Assembly: GCA_016522385.1 (NCBI GenBank)
Contig: JAEKFU010000734.1
Coordinates: 1 to 10,801, forward strand
Origin: Pseudomonadota bacterium
GTDB taxonomy: Bacteria > Pseudomonadota > Alphaproteobacteria > Rhizobiales > Aestuariivirgaceae
Reading direction: 5' to 3'
Length of the DNA: 10,801 bases
Shown here piece after piece: positions 1 through 6,728 of the stretch. Within the stretch, counting starts at the first letter, position 1. Every line of letters starts with the position of its first letter. Below the pieces are notes generated by a model. That model made no database searches, had not been told where the DNA came from, and saw only the letters and a program-made list of their open reading frames with translations. The position numbers were made by a program, and so were the translations under genes.

Positions 1-401
1 ATGTAGAAGATGATAGCGGTCCGGTCTGGGCGAAAAAAGGGGAAGACAGAGCCACAGCATTTGGTCATTTTCTCAGACGTACCAGCCTGGATGAACTGCC
101 TCAGTTTTTTAACGTACTCATAGGCGATATGTCTATTGTTGGCCCCAGACCTGAACGGCCTCATTTTGTTGATCAGTTTAAACAGGAAATACCAGGTTAT
201 ATGAAAAAACACATGGTGAAGGCCGGCATTACCGGCTGGGCGCAGATAAATGGCTGGCGGGGCGAGACGGACACCACAGACAAGATCGAGAACCGGGTGA
301 AATTCGACCTGGAATACATCGACCGTTGGTCCCTTTGGTTAGATTTCTACATTCTGATAAAGACGCCATTTGCCCTGCTTAAGACCCAGAATGCATACTG
401 A
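1..401 (+). CDS. Polyprenol-phosphate sugar phosphotransferase (WcaJ/ExoY type), C-terminal part
   Basis: This is the 3' part of a bacterial sugar transferase (PF02397 family). These membrane enzymes move a sugar-1-phosphate from a nucleotide sugar to undecaprenyl phosphate, the first step of exopolysaccharide or capsule repeat assembly. The frame is open from base 3 to the left edge, so the ATG at 129 is internal, not the start. In the 132 visible residues, RRTSLDELPQ (25-34) holds the Asp-Glu pair (D30-E31) that is the catalytic dyad in this family. It is followed by GDMSIVGPRPERP with the conserved Pro-Arg-Pro, then GITGWAQINGWRGETDT, which closely resembles WcaJ, the glucose-1-phosphate transferase of colanic acid synthesis. 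The end (KTQNAY) looks like a natural C-terminus. GC is about 48%, lower than the glc genes, as is common for polysaccharide loci. The family is certain; the sugar (glucose or galactose) is inferred. Confidence 0.93.
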   Translation, partial: VEDDSGPVWAKKGEDRATAFGHFLRRTSLDELPQFFNVLIGDMSIVGPRPERPHFVDQFKQEIPGYMKKHMVKAGITGWAQINGWRGETDTTDKIENRVKFDLEYIDRWSLWLDFYILIKTPFALLKTQNAY

Positions 402-418
402 GTGTGCATCACACCTCA
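399..418. terminator. Imperfect palindrome joining two convergent stop codons
   Basis: The 14 bases between the sugar transferase stop and the glcB stop, together with both TGA codons, form one inverted repeat: TGAGTGTGCATCACACCTCA. Arms 399-406 and 410-418 pair over 8 bp with a single bulged base (414) and a CAT loop. Each TGA is the outer end of an arm. On the RNA of either strand it can fold into a hairpin, so it could act as a two-way 3'-end signal. No T-run follows on either side, so it is not a standard intrinsic terminator and its function is inferred. Confidence 0.4.
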
Positions 419-2581
419 TCGTGCCTTGGCCTCGATGCGGCGGGCGTGGAGTATAGGCTCGGTATAACCCGACGGCTGCTGGCATCCCTTGAAAACGAGA
501 TCACATGCCGCTGCAAAGGCAACGCTTGAATCGAAATCGGGCGCCATGTTGCGATAGGCCGGGTCACCGGCATTTTGTTTATCCACCACGGCGGCCATTC
601 GCTTCAAGGTTTCCATGACCTGTTGTTCGGTGCACACGCCATGGTACAGCCAATTGGCTATGTGCTGCGAGGAAATCCGCAAAGTCGCGCGGTCTTCCAT
701 GAGCGCGATATTGTTGATGTCGGGCACTTTCGAACAGCCGATGCCCTGGTCGACCCAGCGCACGACATAGCCAAGAATGCCTTGCGCGTTGTTGTCCAGT
801 TCCTGGCGGATATCCTCAGCGGGCCAGTTCGGTCGGTCGGCCAAGGGAATGGACAGGATATCTTCCAGCCTAGCCTCATCGCGCTGCTTGAGCTCGCACT
901 GCCGCTTGGTGACATGGACCGCATGGTAGTGGGTGGCATGGAGCGTCGCGGCGGTCGGTGATGGCACCCAGGCGGTGTTGGCACCGGCCAGCGGGTGGCT
1001 GATCTTTTGCTCCAGCATGGCTGACATCAGGTCCGGCATCGCCCACATCCCCTTGCCAATCTGCGCATGGCCCGGCAATCCGCAGTTCAGACCGATGTCG
1101 ACGTTCCAATCCTCGTAGGCGGCAATCCACGGGGCAGATTTCATATCGGCCTTTCGGATCATCGGACCGGCGTGCATGGATGTGTGGATCTCATCGCCGG
1201 TGCGGTCTAGGAAGCCGGTATTGATGAAGAACACCCGTTCTTTCGCCATCCGGACGCATTCCTTGAGGTTCACCGTTGTGCGGCGCTCCTCGTCCATAAT
1301 GCCCATCTTGATGGTGTTGCCGGCAAACCCGAAGATTTCCTCCATGTCGCGGAAGAACTCGGCAAAGAAGGTGACTTCATCTGGGCCGTGCATTTTTGGC
1401 ACGACGAAATAGATCGAGCCAGTGCGGCTATTGGTGCGGTGGCCGGCAGGGCCAACATCATGCATCGCGCTTAACACGTTGACCATGCCGTCAGCCAGAC
1501 ACTCCGGGATCGGGTTGCCATTGCCGTCACGAATCATACCGATTGTCATCAATAGGCCGACATTGCGCACCAACAAAAGTGAACGGCCAGGCAAGGTCAT
1601 GGATGAGCCGTCACCTGCCGTGTAGGTGCGGTCTGCAGTCAATGTACGGTCAATAATATTGCCGGCCTTTTCGAAACGAGCCCGGAGATCGCCCTTCATC
1701 AAACCCAGCCAGTTTCGATAGGCAACGATCTTGTCCTGTGCATCGACCGTGGCAACGGAGTCCTCGCAATCAACAATCGTGCTGAGCGCTGCTTCGAGAA
1801 CAATGTCGGATACACCTGCTGCGTCATTGCGACCGATGGGATGGGTGCGGTCAATGGTGATCTCGATATGCAGTCCGTGATGGACCAGAAGCACGGCGGA
1901 CGGAGCAGCAGCCTTGCCGCGGTAGCCGGCAAACTGTGCGGCATCGATGAGACAGGCTTGCGCACCATCCGCGCCGTGTGCGACTAGGGTGCCGTCTGCC
2001 ACCGTGAATTGGGTCACATCAGCATATGACATTCCGACCAGCGGCACCGTGCGATCAAGAAACGCCCGGCCCCACGCGATGACCTTGTCGCCACGCACCG
2101 GATTATAGCTGTTGGCCCGGCCGGCACCGCCCGCTTCACTGATTGCATCGGTGCCGTATAGTGCATCATAGAGCGATCCCCAGCGCGCGTTGGCGGCGTT
2201 CAGTGCATAGCGGGCATTGGTTGACGGGACAACGAGTTGTGGGCCGGCAACGCTGGAAATCTCGATATCTACATTCTCTGTTGAGGCCGTAACTGCTCCG
2301 TCCTCAGGCACGATGTAACCGATGTCGAGCAAGAAGGCCCTGTAGTCAGTCGGGTTAATCGGGCGGCCCGAACGTGCATCGTGCCATTCATCTATTTTCG
2401 CCTGGATTTGCTGGCGTACCGCGAGCAACTGGCGCTGGCGCGGACCGTATTTGTCAAACACTCTTTCCAGCCCGGTCCAGAATGTCTCAGCACTCACGCC
2501 TGTGCCCGGAAGCGCCTCCTCATTGACAAAATTGTAGAAATCGGCGGACACATCAATGCCGCCGCGGCTGACATTCGACAT
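416..2581 (-). CDS. glcB: Malate synthase G
   Basis: A cytoplasmic Mg2+-dependent enzyme that condenses glyoxylate with acetyl-CoA to malate and CoA. At 721 residues it matches the G isoform (E. coli GlcB is 723), not the shorter A form. Active-site motifs by comparison with E. coli GlcB: LLVRNVG with the catalytic arginine at R339; MGIMDEERRTT (426-436) with a Mg2+-binding glutamate at E431; FINTGFLDRTGDEIHTSM with the second Mg2+ ligand at D459; GIGCSKVPD with the reactive cysteine at C616; and LMEDRATLRISSQ with the catalytic base at D630. One oddity is H470 in TSMHAGPM, where the family usually has glutamate. The ATG at 2581 is preceded by a purine-rich AAGGGGGAC about 11 bases upstream. 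It is the last gene of the glcE-glcF-glcB set, 103 bases after glcF, and uses the glyoxylate that glycolate oxidase makes. Confidence 0.98.
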   Translation of the reverse strand: MSNVSRGGIDVSADFYNFVNEEALPGTGVSAETFWTGLERVFDKYGPRQRQLLAVRQQIQAKIDEWHDARSGRPINPTDYRAFLLDIGYIVPEDGAVTASTENVDIEISSVAGPQLVVPSTNARYALNAANARWGSLYDALYGTDAISEAGGAGRANSYNPVRGDKVIAWGRAFLDRTVPLVGMSYADVTQFTVADGTLVAHGADGAQACLIDAAQFAGYRGKAAAPSAVLLVHHGLHIEITIDRTHPIGRNDAAGVSDIVLEAALSTIVDCEDSVATVDAQDKIVAYRNWLGLMKGDLRARFEKAGNIIDRTLTADRTYTAGDGSSMTLPGRSLLLVRNVGLLMTIGMIRDGNGNPIPECLADGMVNVLSAMHDVGPAGHRTNSRTGSIYFVVPKMHGPDEVTFFAEFFRDMEEIFGFAGNTIKMGIMDEERRTTVNLKECVRMAKERVFFINTGFLDRTGDEIHTSMHAGPMIRKADMKSAPWIAAYEDWNVDIGLNCGLPGHAQIGKGMWAMPDLMSAMLEQKISHPLAGANTAWVPSPTAATLHATHYHAVHVTKRQCELKQRDEARLEDILSIPLADRPNWPAEDIRQELDNNAQGILGYVVRWVDQGIGCSKVPDINNIALMEDRATLRISSQHIANWLYHGVCTEQQVMETLKRMAAVVDKQNAGDPAYRNMAPDFDSSVAFAAACDLVFKGCQQPSGYTEPILHARRIEAKAR

Positions 2582-2684
2582 TTGCTTGGTAGTCCCCCTT
2601 CGATTCGGTTCCCAGGCTCACTCATCACGCAATGTGAGGTTGCTCAACCGTCATTTCCGTACAACGGTACAGCTGACGTTTAAC
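2582..2684 (-). other. glcF-glcB intercistronic spacer with two small hairpins
   Basis: This 103-base gap is the only sizeable break inside the glc operon. It holds two short inverted repeats, GGTTG/CAACC (2638-2649, 2-base spacer) and CCGT/ACGG (2657-2667, 3-base loop). Neither is long or followed by a T-run, so I see no convincing terminator and would expect read-through from glcF into glcB. The spacer could also carry a secondary promoter or a processing site; nothing in the sequence decides this. Confidence 0.3.
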
Positions 2685-3995
2685 TCAATTCGGTGTGGTC
2701 AGGGCGATCGGTATTGGGCCGCCGCCGGCCCAGTCCAGGAGTTCAACGGTGTGAACCACAGGGACGCTGGTGCCCGAGGCGATCTGAGTCATGCAGCCGA
2801 TGTTGCCGGTGGCAATAGCATGCGGCTTTACGCTTTCAATATTGGCAACCTTGCGGTCACGTAGTCGCCCGGCGATCTCAGGCTGCAGGATATTGTAGGT
2901 GCCCGCCGAGCCGCAGCATATATGTCCTTCCGGTACATTCACGACTTCAAAACCGGCAGCTTTGAGGAGTTCGATTGGCTGCTGCCTGATTTGCTGGCCA
3001 TGTTGCATCGAGCACGCCGAATGATAGGCGACCCTAAGGCCTGCCCGCTGCACGGGTTCCGGCATGTCAAGTGATGCGAGGAACTCGGTGATGTCCCTGG
3101 TTATGGCGGAAGTGCGCCCGGCCTTTTCTGCATAGGCCTTATCCAGGCGCAGCATGTAGCCGTAATCCTTGACCGTCGTGCCGCATCCTGAAGCATTGAC
3201 AATGACAGCATCAAGCCGGGCGCCATCCATTTCTTCAATCCAGGCATCGACGTTGCTGCGAACGAAACTGAGCGCCTGTTCCTCCTTGCCCATGTGGTGG
3301 GTAAGTGCACCGCAACACCCCATCTTCGGCGGTATTACCACATCGATACCCAACCGGTTCAAAAGACGCACCGTAGCAGCATTAATGCCGGGGTTGAGAA
3401 CGCTTTGGGCGCAGCCTGTGAGCAACGCGACCCGCCCGCGGGACTTACCTGCAGCGTTATGAACCCCAGTGCCAGGCTGTTGGCTCGCCGGCGGCAGGGC
3501 TGATGGGCCCAGCTCGAGCATTGCACCGACCGGCTTCAATCCAGGGATACGCCGAAACAGGCCGGCAAATGGTTTACCAAACCGGGCCAGCCTGAGTGCC
3601 GGACGAAACAGTCTTGGATGCGGTAGAATAGCGCTCAGCATTGAGCGCAACAGGCGATCGAACAGTGGGCGGTCATAGGTGCGTTCGATATAGTTGCGGG
3701 CCTCGTCGACCAGGTGCATATAGTTAACGCCAGACGGACAGGTCGTCATGCAGGACAAACACGACAGGCAGCGGTCGATATGCTTGACCACTTCCGGCTC
3801 GGCCGGTTTGCCGTCTTCCAGCATCTGCTTGATCAGGTAGATGCGGCCGCGCGGGCTGTCGAGCTCGTCACCAAGCAACACATAGGTCGGGCAAGTCGCC
3901 GTACAGAACCCACAGTGAACGCATTTGCGTAGGATTTCATTGGCCTCGCTGATCCGAGGATCCTGAAGCTGTTCTTCACTGAAGAGCGTTTGCAT
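2685..3995 (-). CDS. glcF: Glycolate oxidase iron-sulfur subunit GlcF
   Basis: The electron-transfer subunit of glycolate oxidase, which oxidises glycolate to glyoxylate and passes electrons on to the membrane quinone pool. Near the N-terminus are two [4Fe-4S] ferredoxin-type motifs: CVHCGFCTATCP (C25, C28, C31, C35) and CLSCLSCMTTCP (C76, C79, C82, C86). Two cysteine-rich CCG domains (PF02754) follow. The first has C195, the CCG at 227-229 and C271; the second has C328, the CCG at 360-362 and C401. This layout is shared by GlcF, GlpC and related proteins. The 436-residue length and the neighbouring glcE and glcB point to GlcF. The ATG at 3995 lies 18 bases after the glcE stop with a modest GGAAG upstream, so the two genes are surely co-transcribed. 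All expected cysteines are present. Confidence 0.96.
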   Translation of the reverse strand: MQTLFSEEQLQDPRISEANEILRKCVHCGFCTATCPTYVLLGDELDSPRGRIYLIKQMLEDGKPAEPEVVKHIDRCLSCLSCMTTCPSGVNYMHLVDEARNYIERTYDRPLFDRLLRSMLSAILPHPRLFRPALRLARFGKPFAGLFRRIPGLKPVGAMLELGPSALPPASQQPGTGVHNAAGKSRGRVALLTGCAQSVLNPGINAATVRLLNRLGIDVVIPPKMGCCGALTHHMGKEEQALSFVRSNVDAWIEEMDGARLDAVIVNASGCGTTVKDYGYMLRLDKAYAEKAGRTSAITRDITEFLASLDMPEPVQRAGLRVAYHSACSMQHGQQIRQQPIELLKAAGFEVVNVPEGHICCGSAGTYNILQPEIAGRLRDRKVANIESVKPHAIATGNIGCMTQIASGTSVPVVHTVELLDWAGGGPIPIALTTPN

Positions 3996-4013
3996 TCTGG
4001 TCTGTAACTTCCA

Positions 4014-5228
4014 TCAAGCGTAAATGCGTCCGGGATTGAGAATACCGAAGGGGTCAAAAGCGTCCTTGAGGCGGGCGGTGATCGTGGCGAGCCCAGCAGT
4101 CTGTGGTTCAAAGACCGGCAATGCAGCGCGCAGGGCATGGGGCGCCCTGATCAGAGTCGCGTGCCCGGTTGTGCCGGCAAAGGCGCCGCGCACCAATTGC
4201 GCATTGCCGTGTTCGCTGGCCGGCATATCGACCCAGATCAAACCACCGGCCCAATCAAGAAAACCGCGCACGTCTTGGAGTTCGCTGATGGCGCCGAGCA
4301 CCTTTGCCCCTTCCATCGGCGGCACCGAAAGTCGCCAGACAACACGTTCACGATTATCACTGAGATAGCGCACATCACGGATCTCAGCCCAAAGCGCCCG
4401 GGACGCCTCATCATCAAGGCCTAAAGCTTGACCAAAGTCCTGCAAGCTGTCTTTCAGTTTGCCGGCGCGAAACTCGACCGATGGCTTGATCCCTTCCAGG
4501 CGCAAAACCGTCACCGACACGCCTGCGCCGGAAATTGCCGCCACACCGGAAAGCGCGGCAATGGGCGGCGGCAGATGGGCGGCGCCTGAGACATCACAGG
4601 ACGATTGCATGGCCCTGCTCATGGCGCTGGTCGCCTGAGCCGGATCCAGTCCGAGAAATGCCAGGGAAGTTTGGGTTTCCGCCGCCGGCAGCACCTTGAT
4701 TGTGATATCACTCATGATGCCCAATGTGCCCCAGGATCCGGCGAATACTTTCGGTAGATCATAGCCGGTGACATTCTTCATCACCCGGCCGCCCGACTTA
4801 ATAATTTCGCCCCTGCCGGTCACTGCAGAGAAACCAAGAAAATGATCGCGGGATGCACCGGCCTTGATACGCCGCGGCCCAGCGAGGTTCGCGGCGATCA
4901 TGCCGCCCATTGTGCCGGCGTGATCCGAGCCGAGCAATGCCGAAAGATCGGGCGGTTCGAACGCCATCTGTTGACGGTGTTCGGCCAATTCTTTTTCAAT
5001 GTCGGTGAGCAACGTGCCCGCCCGGGCGGACAGAACCAGTTCATCGGGCTCATAGAGCGTAACGCCCTTCAGGGCGGACAGAGCTATACTTTTGTCGGTT
5101 TGCATGATCCGACCGATGCTGGACTTTGTGCCGGCGCCACGGACTTCAACCGGTGATTTGGCACCGACCGCCCAAGCAACCGCTTCACGCAATTGTTCGG
5201 CGTTTTCTGGTCTGAACGCCTCGCTCAT
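4014..5228 (-). CDS. glcE: Glycolate oxidase FAD-binding subunit GlcE
   Basis: The second flavin-type subunit of glycolate oxidase, related to GlcD but shorter. The N-terminal PCMH-type FAD-binding fold is seen in VEVRGAGTKSSIG (27-39), SARAGTLL (67-74), AGTMGGMIAANLAGPRR (104-120), GGRVMKNVTGYDL (146-158) and GSWGTLGI (164-171). The C-terminus has FDPFGILNPGR (391-401), the usual ending of this oxidase family. At 404 residues it is somewhat longer than E. coli GlcE (about 350), though well short of GlcD (about 500), and the MKNVTGYDL motif favours GlcE. It is the first gene of the minus-strand operon; glcD, normally just upstream, is absent and nhaA lies divergently 215 bases away. The ATG at 5228 has only a weak ribosome site (GAGACC) and overlaps the stop of a 7-codon ORF, so coupling is conceivable. 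Confidence 0.95.
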   Translation of the reverse strand: MSEAFRPENAEQLREAVAWAVGAKSPVEVRGAGTKSSIGRIMQTDKSIALSALKGVTLYEPDELVLSARAGTLLTDIEKELAEHRQQMAFEPPDLSALLGSDHAGTMGGMIAANLAGPRRIKAGASRDHFLGFSAVTGRGEIIKSGGRVMKNVTGYDLPKVFAGSWGTLGIMSDITIKVLPAAETQTSLAFLGLDPAQATSAMSRAMQSSCDVSGAAHLPPPIAALSGVAAISGAGVSVTVLRLEGIKPSVEFRAGKLKDSLQDFGQALGLDDEASRALWAEIRDVRYLSDNRERVVWRLSVPPMEGAKVLGAISELQDVRGFLDWAGGLIWVDMPASEHGNAQLVRGAFAGTTGHATLIRAPHALRAALPVFEPQTAGLATITARLKDAFDPFGILNPGRIYA

Positions 5229-5248
5229 TTAACTGGTCTCGTGCTCAT
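5225..5248 (-). other. Possible 7-codon leader ORF overlapping the glcE start
   Basis: On the minus strand an ATG at 5248 opens a short frame reading MSTRPVK. Its TGA overlaps the glcE start as ATGA, the arrangement typical of translational coupling. The glcE start has no strong Shine-Dalgarno sequence of its own, so re-initiation after this mini-ORF could help. No clear ribosome site precedes the mini-ORF either, and an overlap of this kind easily occurs by chance, so this is a weak call. Confidence 0.2.
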
Positions 5249-5266
5249 TTTCACTTGTTGGTTTTG

Positions 5267-5303
5267 GCCCTAGACAGCCCTTTACTTAGGCTGCCGCCAG
5301 GGC
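5267..5303 (-). promoter_or_regulatory. Two-tier hairpin in the glcE leader, with an alternative pairing
   Basis: Outer arms GCCCT (5267-5271) and AGGGC (5299-5303) enclose inner arms CAGCC (5275-5279) and GGCTG (5289-5293) around a 9-base loop. A second GCCCT copy (5277-5281) could pair with the same AGGGC instead, which would break the inner stem, so two folds exclude each other. It lies about 40 to 75 bases ahead of glcE and would be in its 5' leader if transcription starts further upstream. An attenuator-like or RNA-stability role is inference only; no T-run follows. Confidence 0.3.
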
Positions 5304-5321
5304 GAAAGCAATTCAGCTTAA

Positions 5322-5342
5322 CCCGTCATTTTAAAAGATGGG
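5322..5342. promoter_or_regulatory. 21-bp dyad, candidate operator between glcE and nhaA
   Basis: Centred on base 5332, this site has arms CCCGTCATTT and AAAAGATGGG; 8 of 10 position pairs are complementary (CCCnTCnTTT symmetry), with an AT-rich core. It lies near the middle of the divergent glcE/nhaA region, where a homodimeric repressor or activator could act on either gene. E. coli glc genes are controlled by GlcC, a GntR-family regulator, but I cannot link this sequence to that family. No sigma-70 promoter is clear enough on either strand to fix the site relative to a transcription start. Confidence 0.35.
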
Positions 5343-5345
5343 AGA

Positions 5346-5364
5346 TGACATTGGTCGCCTGTCA
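5346..5364. promoter_or_regulatory. TGACA-N9-TGTCA inverted repeat, candidate operator
   Basis: Perfect 5-bp arms TGACA (5346-5350) and TGTCA (5360-5364) are separated by 9 bases, so arm centres are 14 bp apart, in the range expected for a dimeric helix-turn-helix protein. It starts 4 bases after the 21-bp dyad on the nhaA side. A third, weaker dyad (TTACTG 5400-5405 with CTGTAA 5414-5419, 7 of 10 pairs) lies about 25 bases before the nhaA start. Function is inferred from position and symmetry only. Confidence 0.28.
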
Positions 5365-5443
5365 CGTATTTGCCGTTCAACTTTTCACTCGCAATGAGAT
5401 TACTGGTTCAAAACTGTAACTTGGTCCGCTAGCGTGCATCGCC

Positions 5444-6673
5444 ATGCAGAAATCCACAGACACAGAAACCGGCGAGCTCGGTCTAGTTGACGGTGTCGTT
5501 CGCTTTATCAACCACGAGGCCACTGCCGGATTCGTACTGGCGGTAGCGGCAATCGCCGCCGTGATTGCGGACAACATTGGTGCGCTTGCACCGCTCTATG
5601 ATAGCTTGCTGACGACACCGATTACCGTACAGATCGGCACGATCGGGCTGTCCAAGCCCCTGATCCTGTGGGTCAATGACGGCCTGATGGCGGTATTCTT
5701 CTTTCTCGTCGGCCTTGAAATCAAACGCGAGGTGATGGAAGGCCACCTGTCCTCGGCGGATCAATTGGTGCTGCCGGGTTTCGCCGCTGTTGGTGGAATG
5801 GTGGTGCCGGCCGCGATTTATCTGTATATCGTTTCTCACTCGAGCGACACAGAACTGGTGCGCGGATGGGCGATCCCAGCTGCCACCGACATCGCATTTG
5901 CACTTGGCGCGCTCGCCTTGCTGGGCACCCGCGCACCATTAACGCTTAAGATCTTTCTACTGACCTTGGCCACGCTGGATGATCTCGGTGCGATCGTGAT
6001 CATTGCATTGTTCTACACAGAAAACGTTTCACTGATGTCACTGATCTTGGCGTTGGGCGCGGTCTTGATGCTGGCCTTGTTAAACCTGTCCGGTGTGAGA
6101 CGCGTGGCACCCTACCTTTTCGTCGGCGTCTGCATGTGGGTGTTTGTTCTGAAATCCGGCGTTCATGCGACGCTGGCCGGCGTTATCCTGGCCTTTGCCG
6201 TGCCCCTGAAAGAACCATCCGGCACGCCCATCGTCGAGAAACTGGAACATGGCCTGCACCCCTATGTGGTGTGGGCCATCCTTCCATTGTTTGCCTTTGC
6301 CAATGCCGGCGTGTCGTTTGCAGGTTTGAGCATGACCGCAATGCTGGAAGCCTTACCGCTGGCGATTGCTGCCGGGCTCACTGTCGGTAAGCCGGTCGGC
6401 ATTGTCGCGATGGCAATGATCGCGGTGGGGCTCGGCCTTGCCAAACTGCCCGCCGGCACGCGTTGGGCGCACATTGTCGGTGTTGCCTTCCTTGCCGGTA
6501 TTGGGTTCACCATGAGCCTGTTTATCGGCATGCTGGCGTTCGAAGCCGACGAACATTCAAAGGCGGTGCGGCTCGGAGTGATCGCCGGTTCTCTGATATC
6601 GGCGGTTATCGGCTTTCTGATCCTGCGGCTTACGCGGCCGGTCACCGAAGAGGCATCGCCCAATCTGAAGTAA
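5444..6673 (+). CDS. nhaA: Na+/H+ antiporter NhaA
   Basis: An inner-membrane electrogenic antiporter that exports Na+ (or Li+) in exchange for protons, supporting salt and alkaline-pH tolerance. The 409-residue protein is hydrophobic throughout, in line with the 12-helix NhaA fold (E. coli NhaA is 388). Key residues align with E. coli at a constant offset of 16. The ion-binding aspartate pair is D179-D180 in LATLDDLGAIVI, corresponding to D163-D164. T148-D149 in PAATDIAF and K316 in GKPVGI match the unwound-helix assembly (T132, D133, K300), and H241 in SGVHATLAG matches the H225 linked to pH response. Conserved FFFLVGLEIKRE is at 85-96. The ATG at 5444 is the only reasonable start, since an in-frame TAA lies at 5417; no strong Shine-Dalgarno site is visible. 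It stands alone, divergent from glcE and convergent with the zinc peptidase. No nhaR is in view. Confidence 0.98.
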   Translation: MQKSTDTETGELGLVDGVVRFINHEATAGFVLAVAAIAAVIADNIGALAPLYDSLLTTPITVQIGTIGLSKPLILWVNDGLMAVFFFLVGLEIKREVMEGHLSSADQLVLPGFAAVGGMVVPAAIYLYIVSHSSDTELVRGWAIPAATDIAFALGALALLGTRAPLTLKIFLLTLATLDDLGAIVIIALFYTENVSLMSLILALGAVLMLALLNLSGVRRVAPYLFVGVCMWVFVLKSGVHATLAGVILAFAVPLKEPSGTPIVEKLEHGLHPYVVWAILPLFAFANAGVSFAGLSMTAMLEALPLAIAAGLTVGKPVGIVAMAMIAVGLGLAKLPAGTRWAHIVGVAFLAGIGFTMSLFIGMLAFEADEHSKAVRLGVIAGSLISAVIGFLILRLTRPVTEEASPNLK

Positions 6674-6682
6674 AGCTTAGAG

Positions 6683-6696
6683 CGTTTCATCAAACG
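6683..6696. other. Small hairpin between convergent nhaA and zinc peptidase genes
   Basis: CGTTT (6683-6687) and AAACG (6692-6696) pair around a CATC loop, 10 bases after the nhaA stop. The 55-base convergent gap holds no other structure I can support. The stem is short and no T-run follows on either strand, so a terminator role is weak. Confidence 0.2.
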
Positions 6697-6728
6697 GCGA
6701 CTATGGAAGCGAACGTGTGACGGTCTGG

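Noticed and set aside
129..401. Small separate gene starting at the ATG at 129
   Set aside because: The same frame is open to the left edge and the upstream residues carry the conserved RRTSLDELPQ motif of the sugar transferase, so 129 is an internal methionine.
575..961. 128-codon plus-strand frame inside malate synthase G
   Set aside because: It is antisense to conserved catalytic sequence of glcB with no family likeness; a shadow frame of GC-rich coding DNA.
5229..5443. Specific sigma-70 promoters for glcE and nhaA
   Set aside because: Candidate -35/-10 pairs (for example TTGCTT with TAAGTA on the minus strand) match consensus too poorly to annotate.
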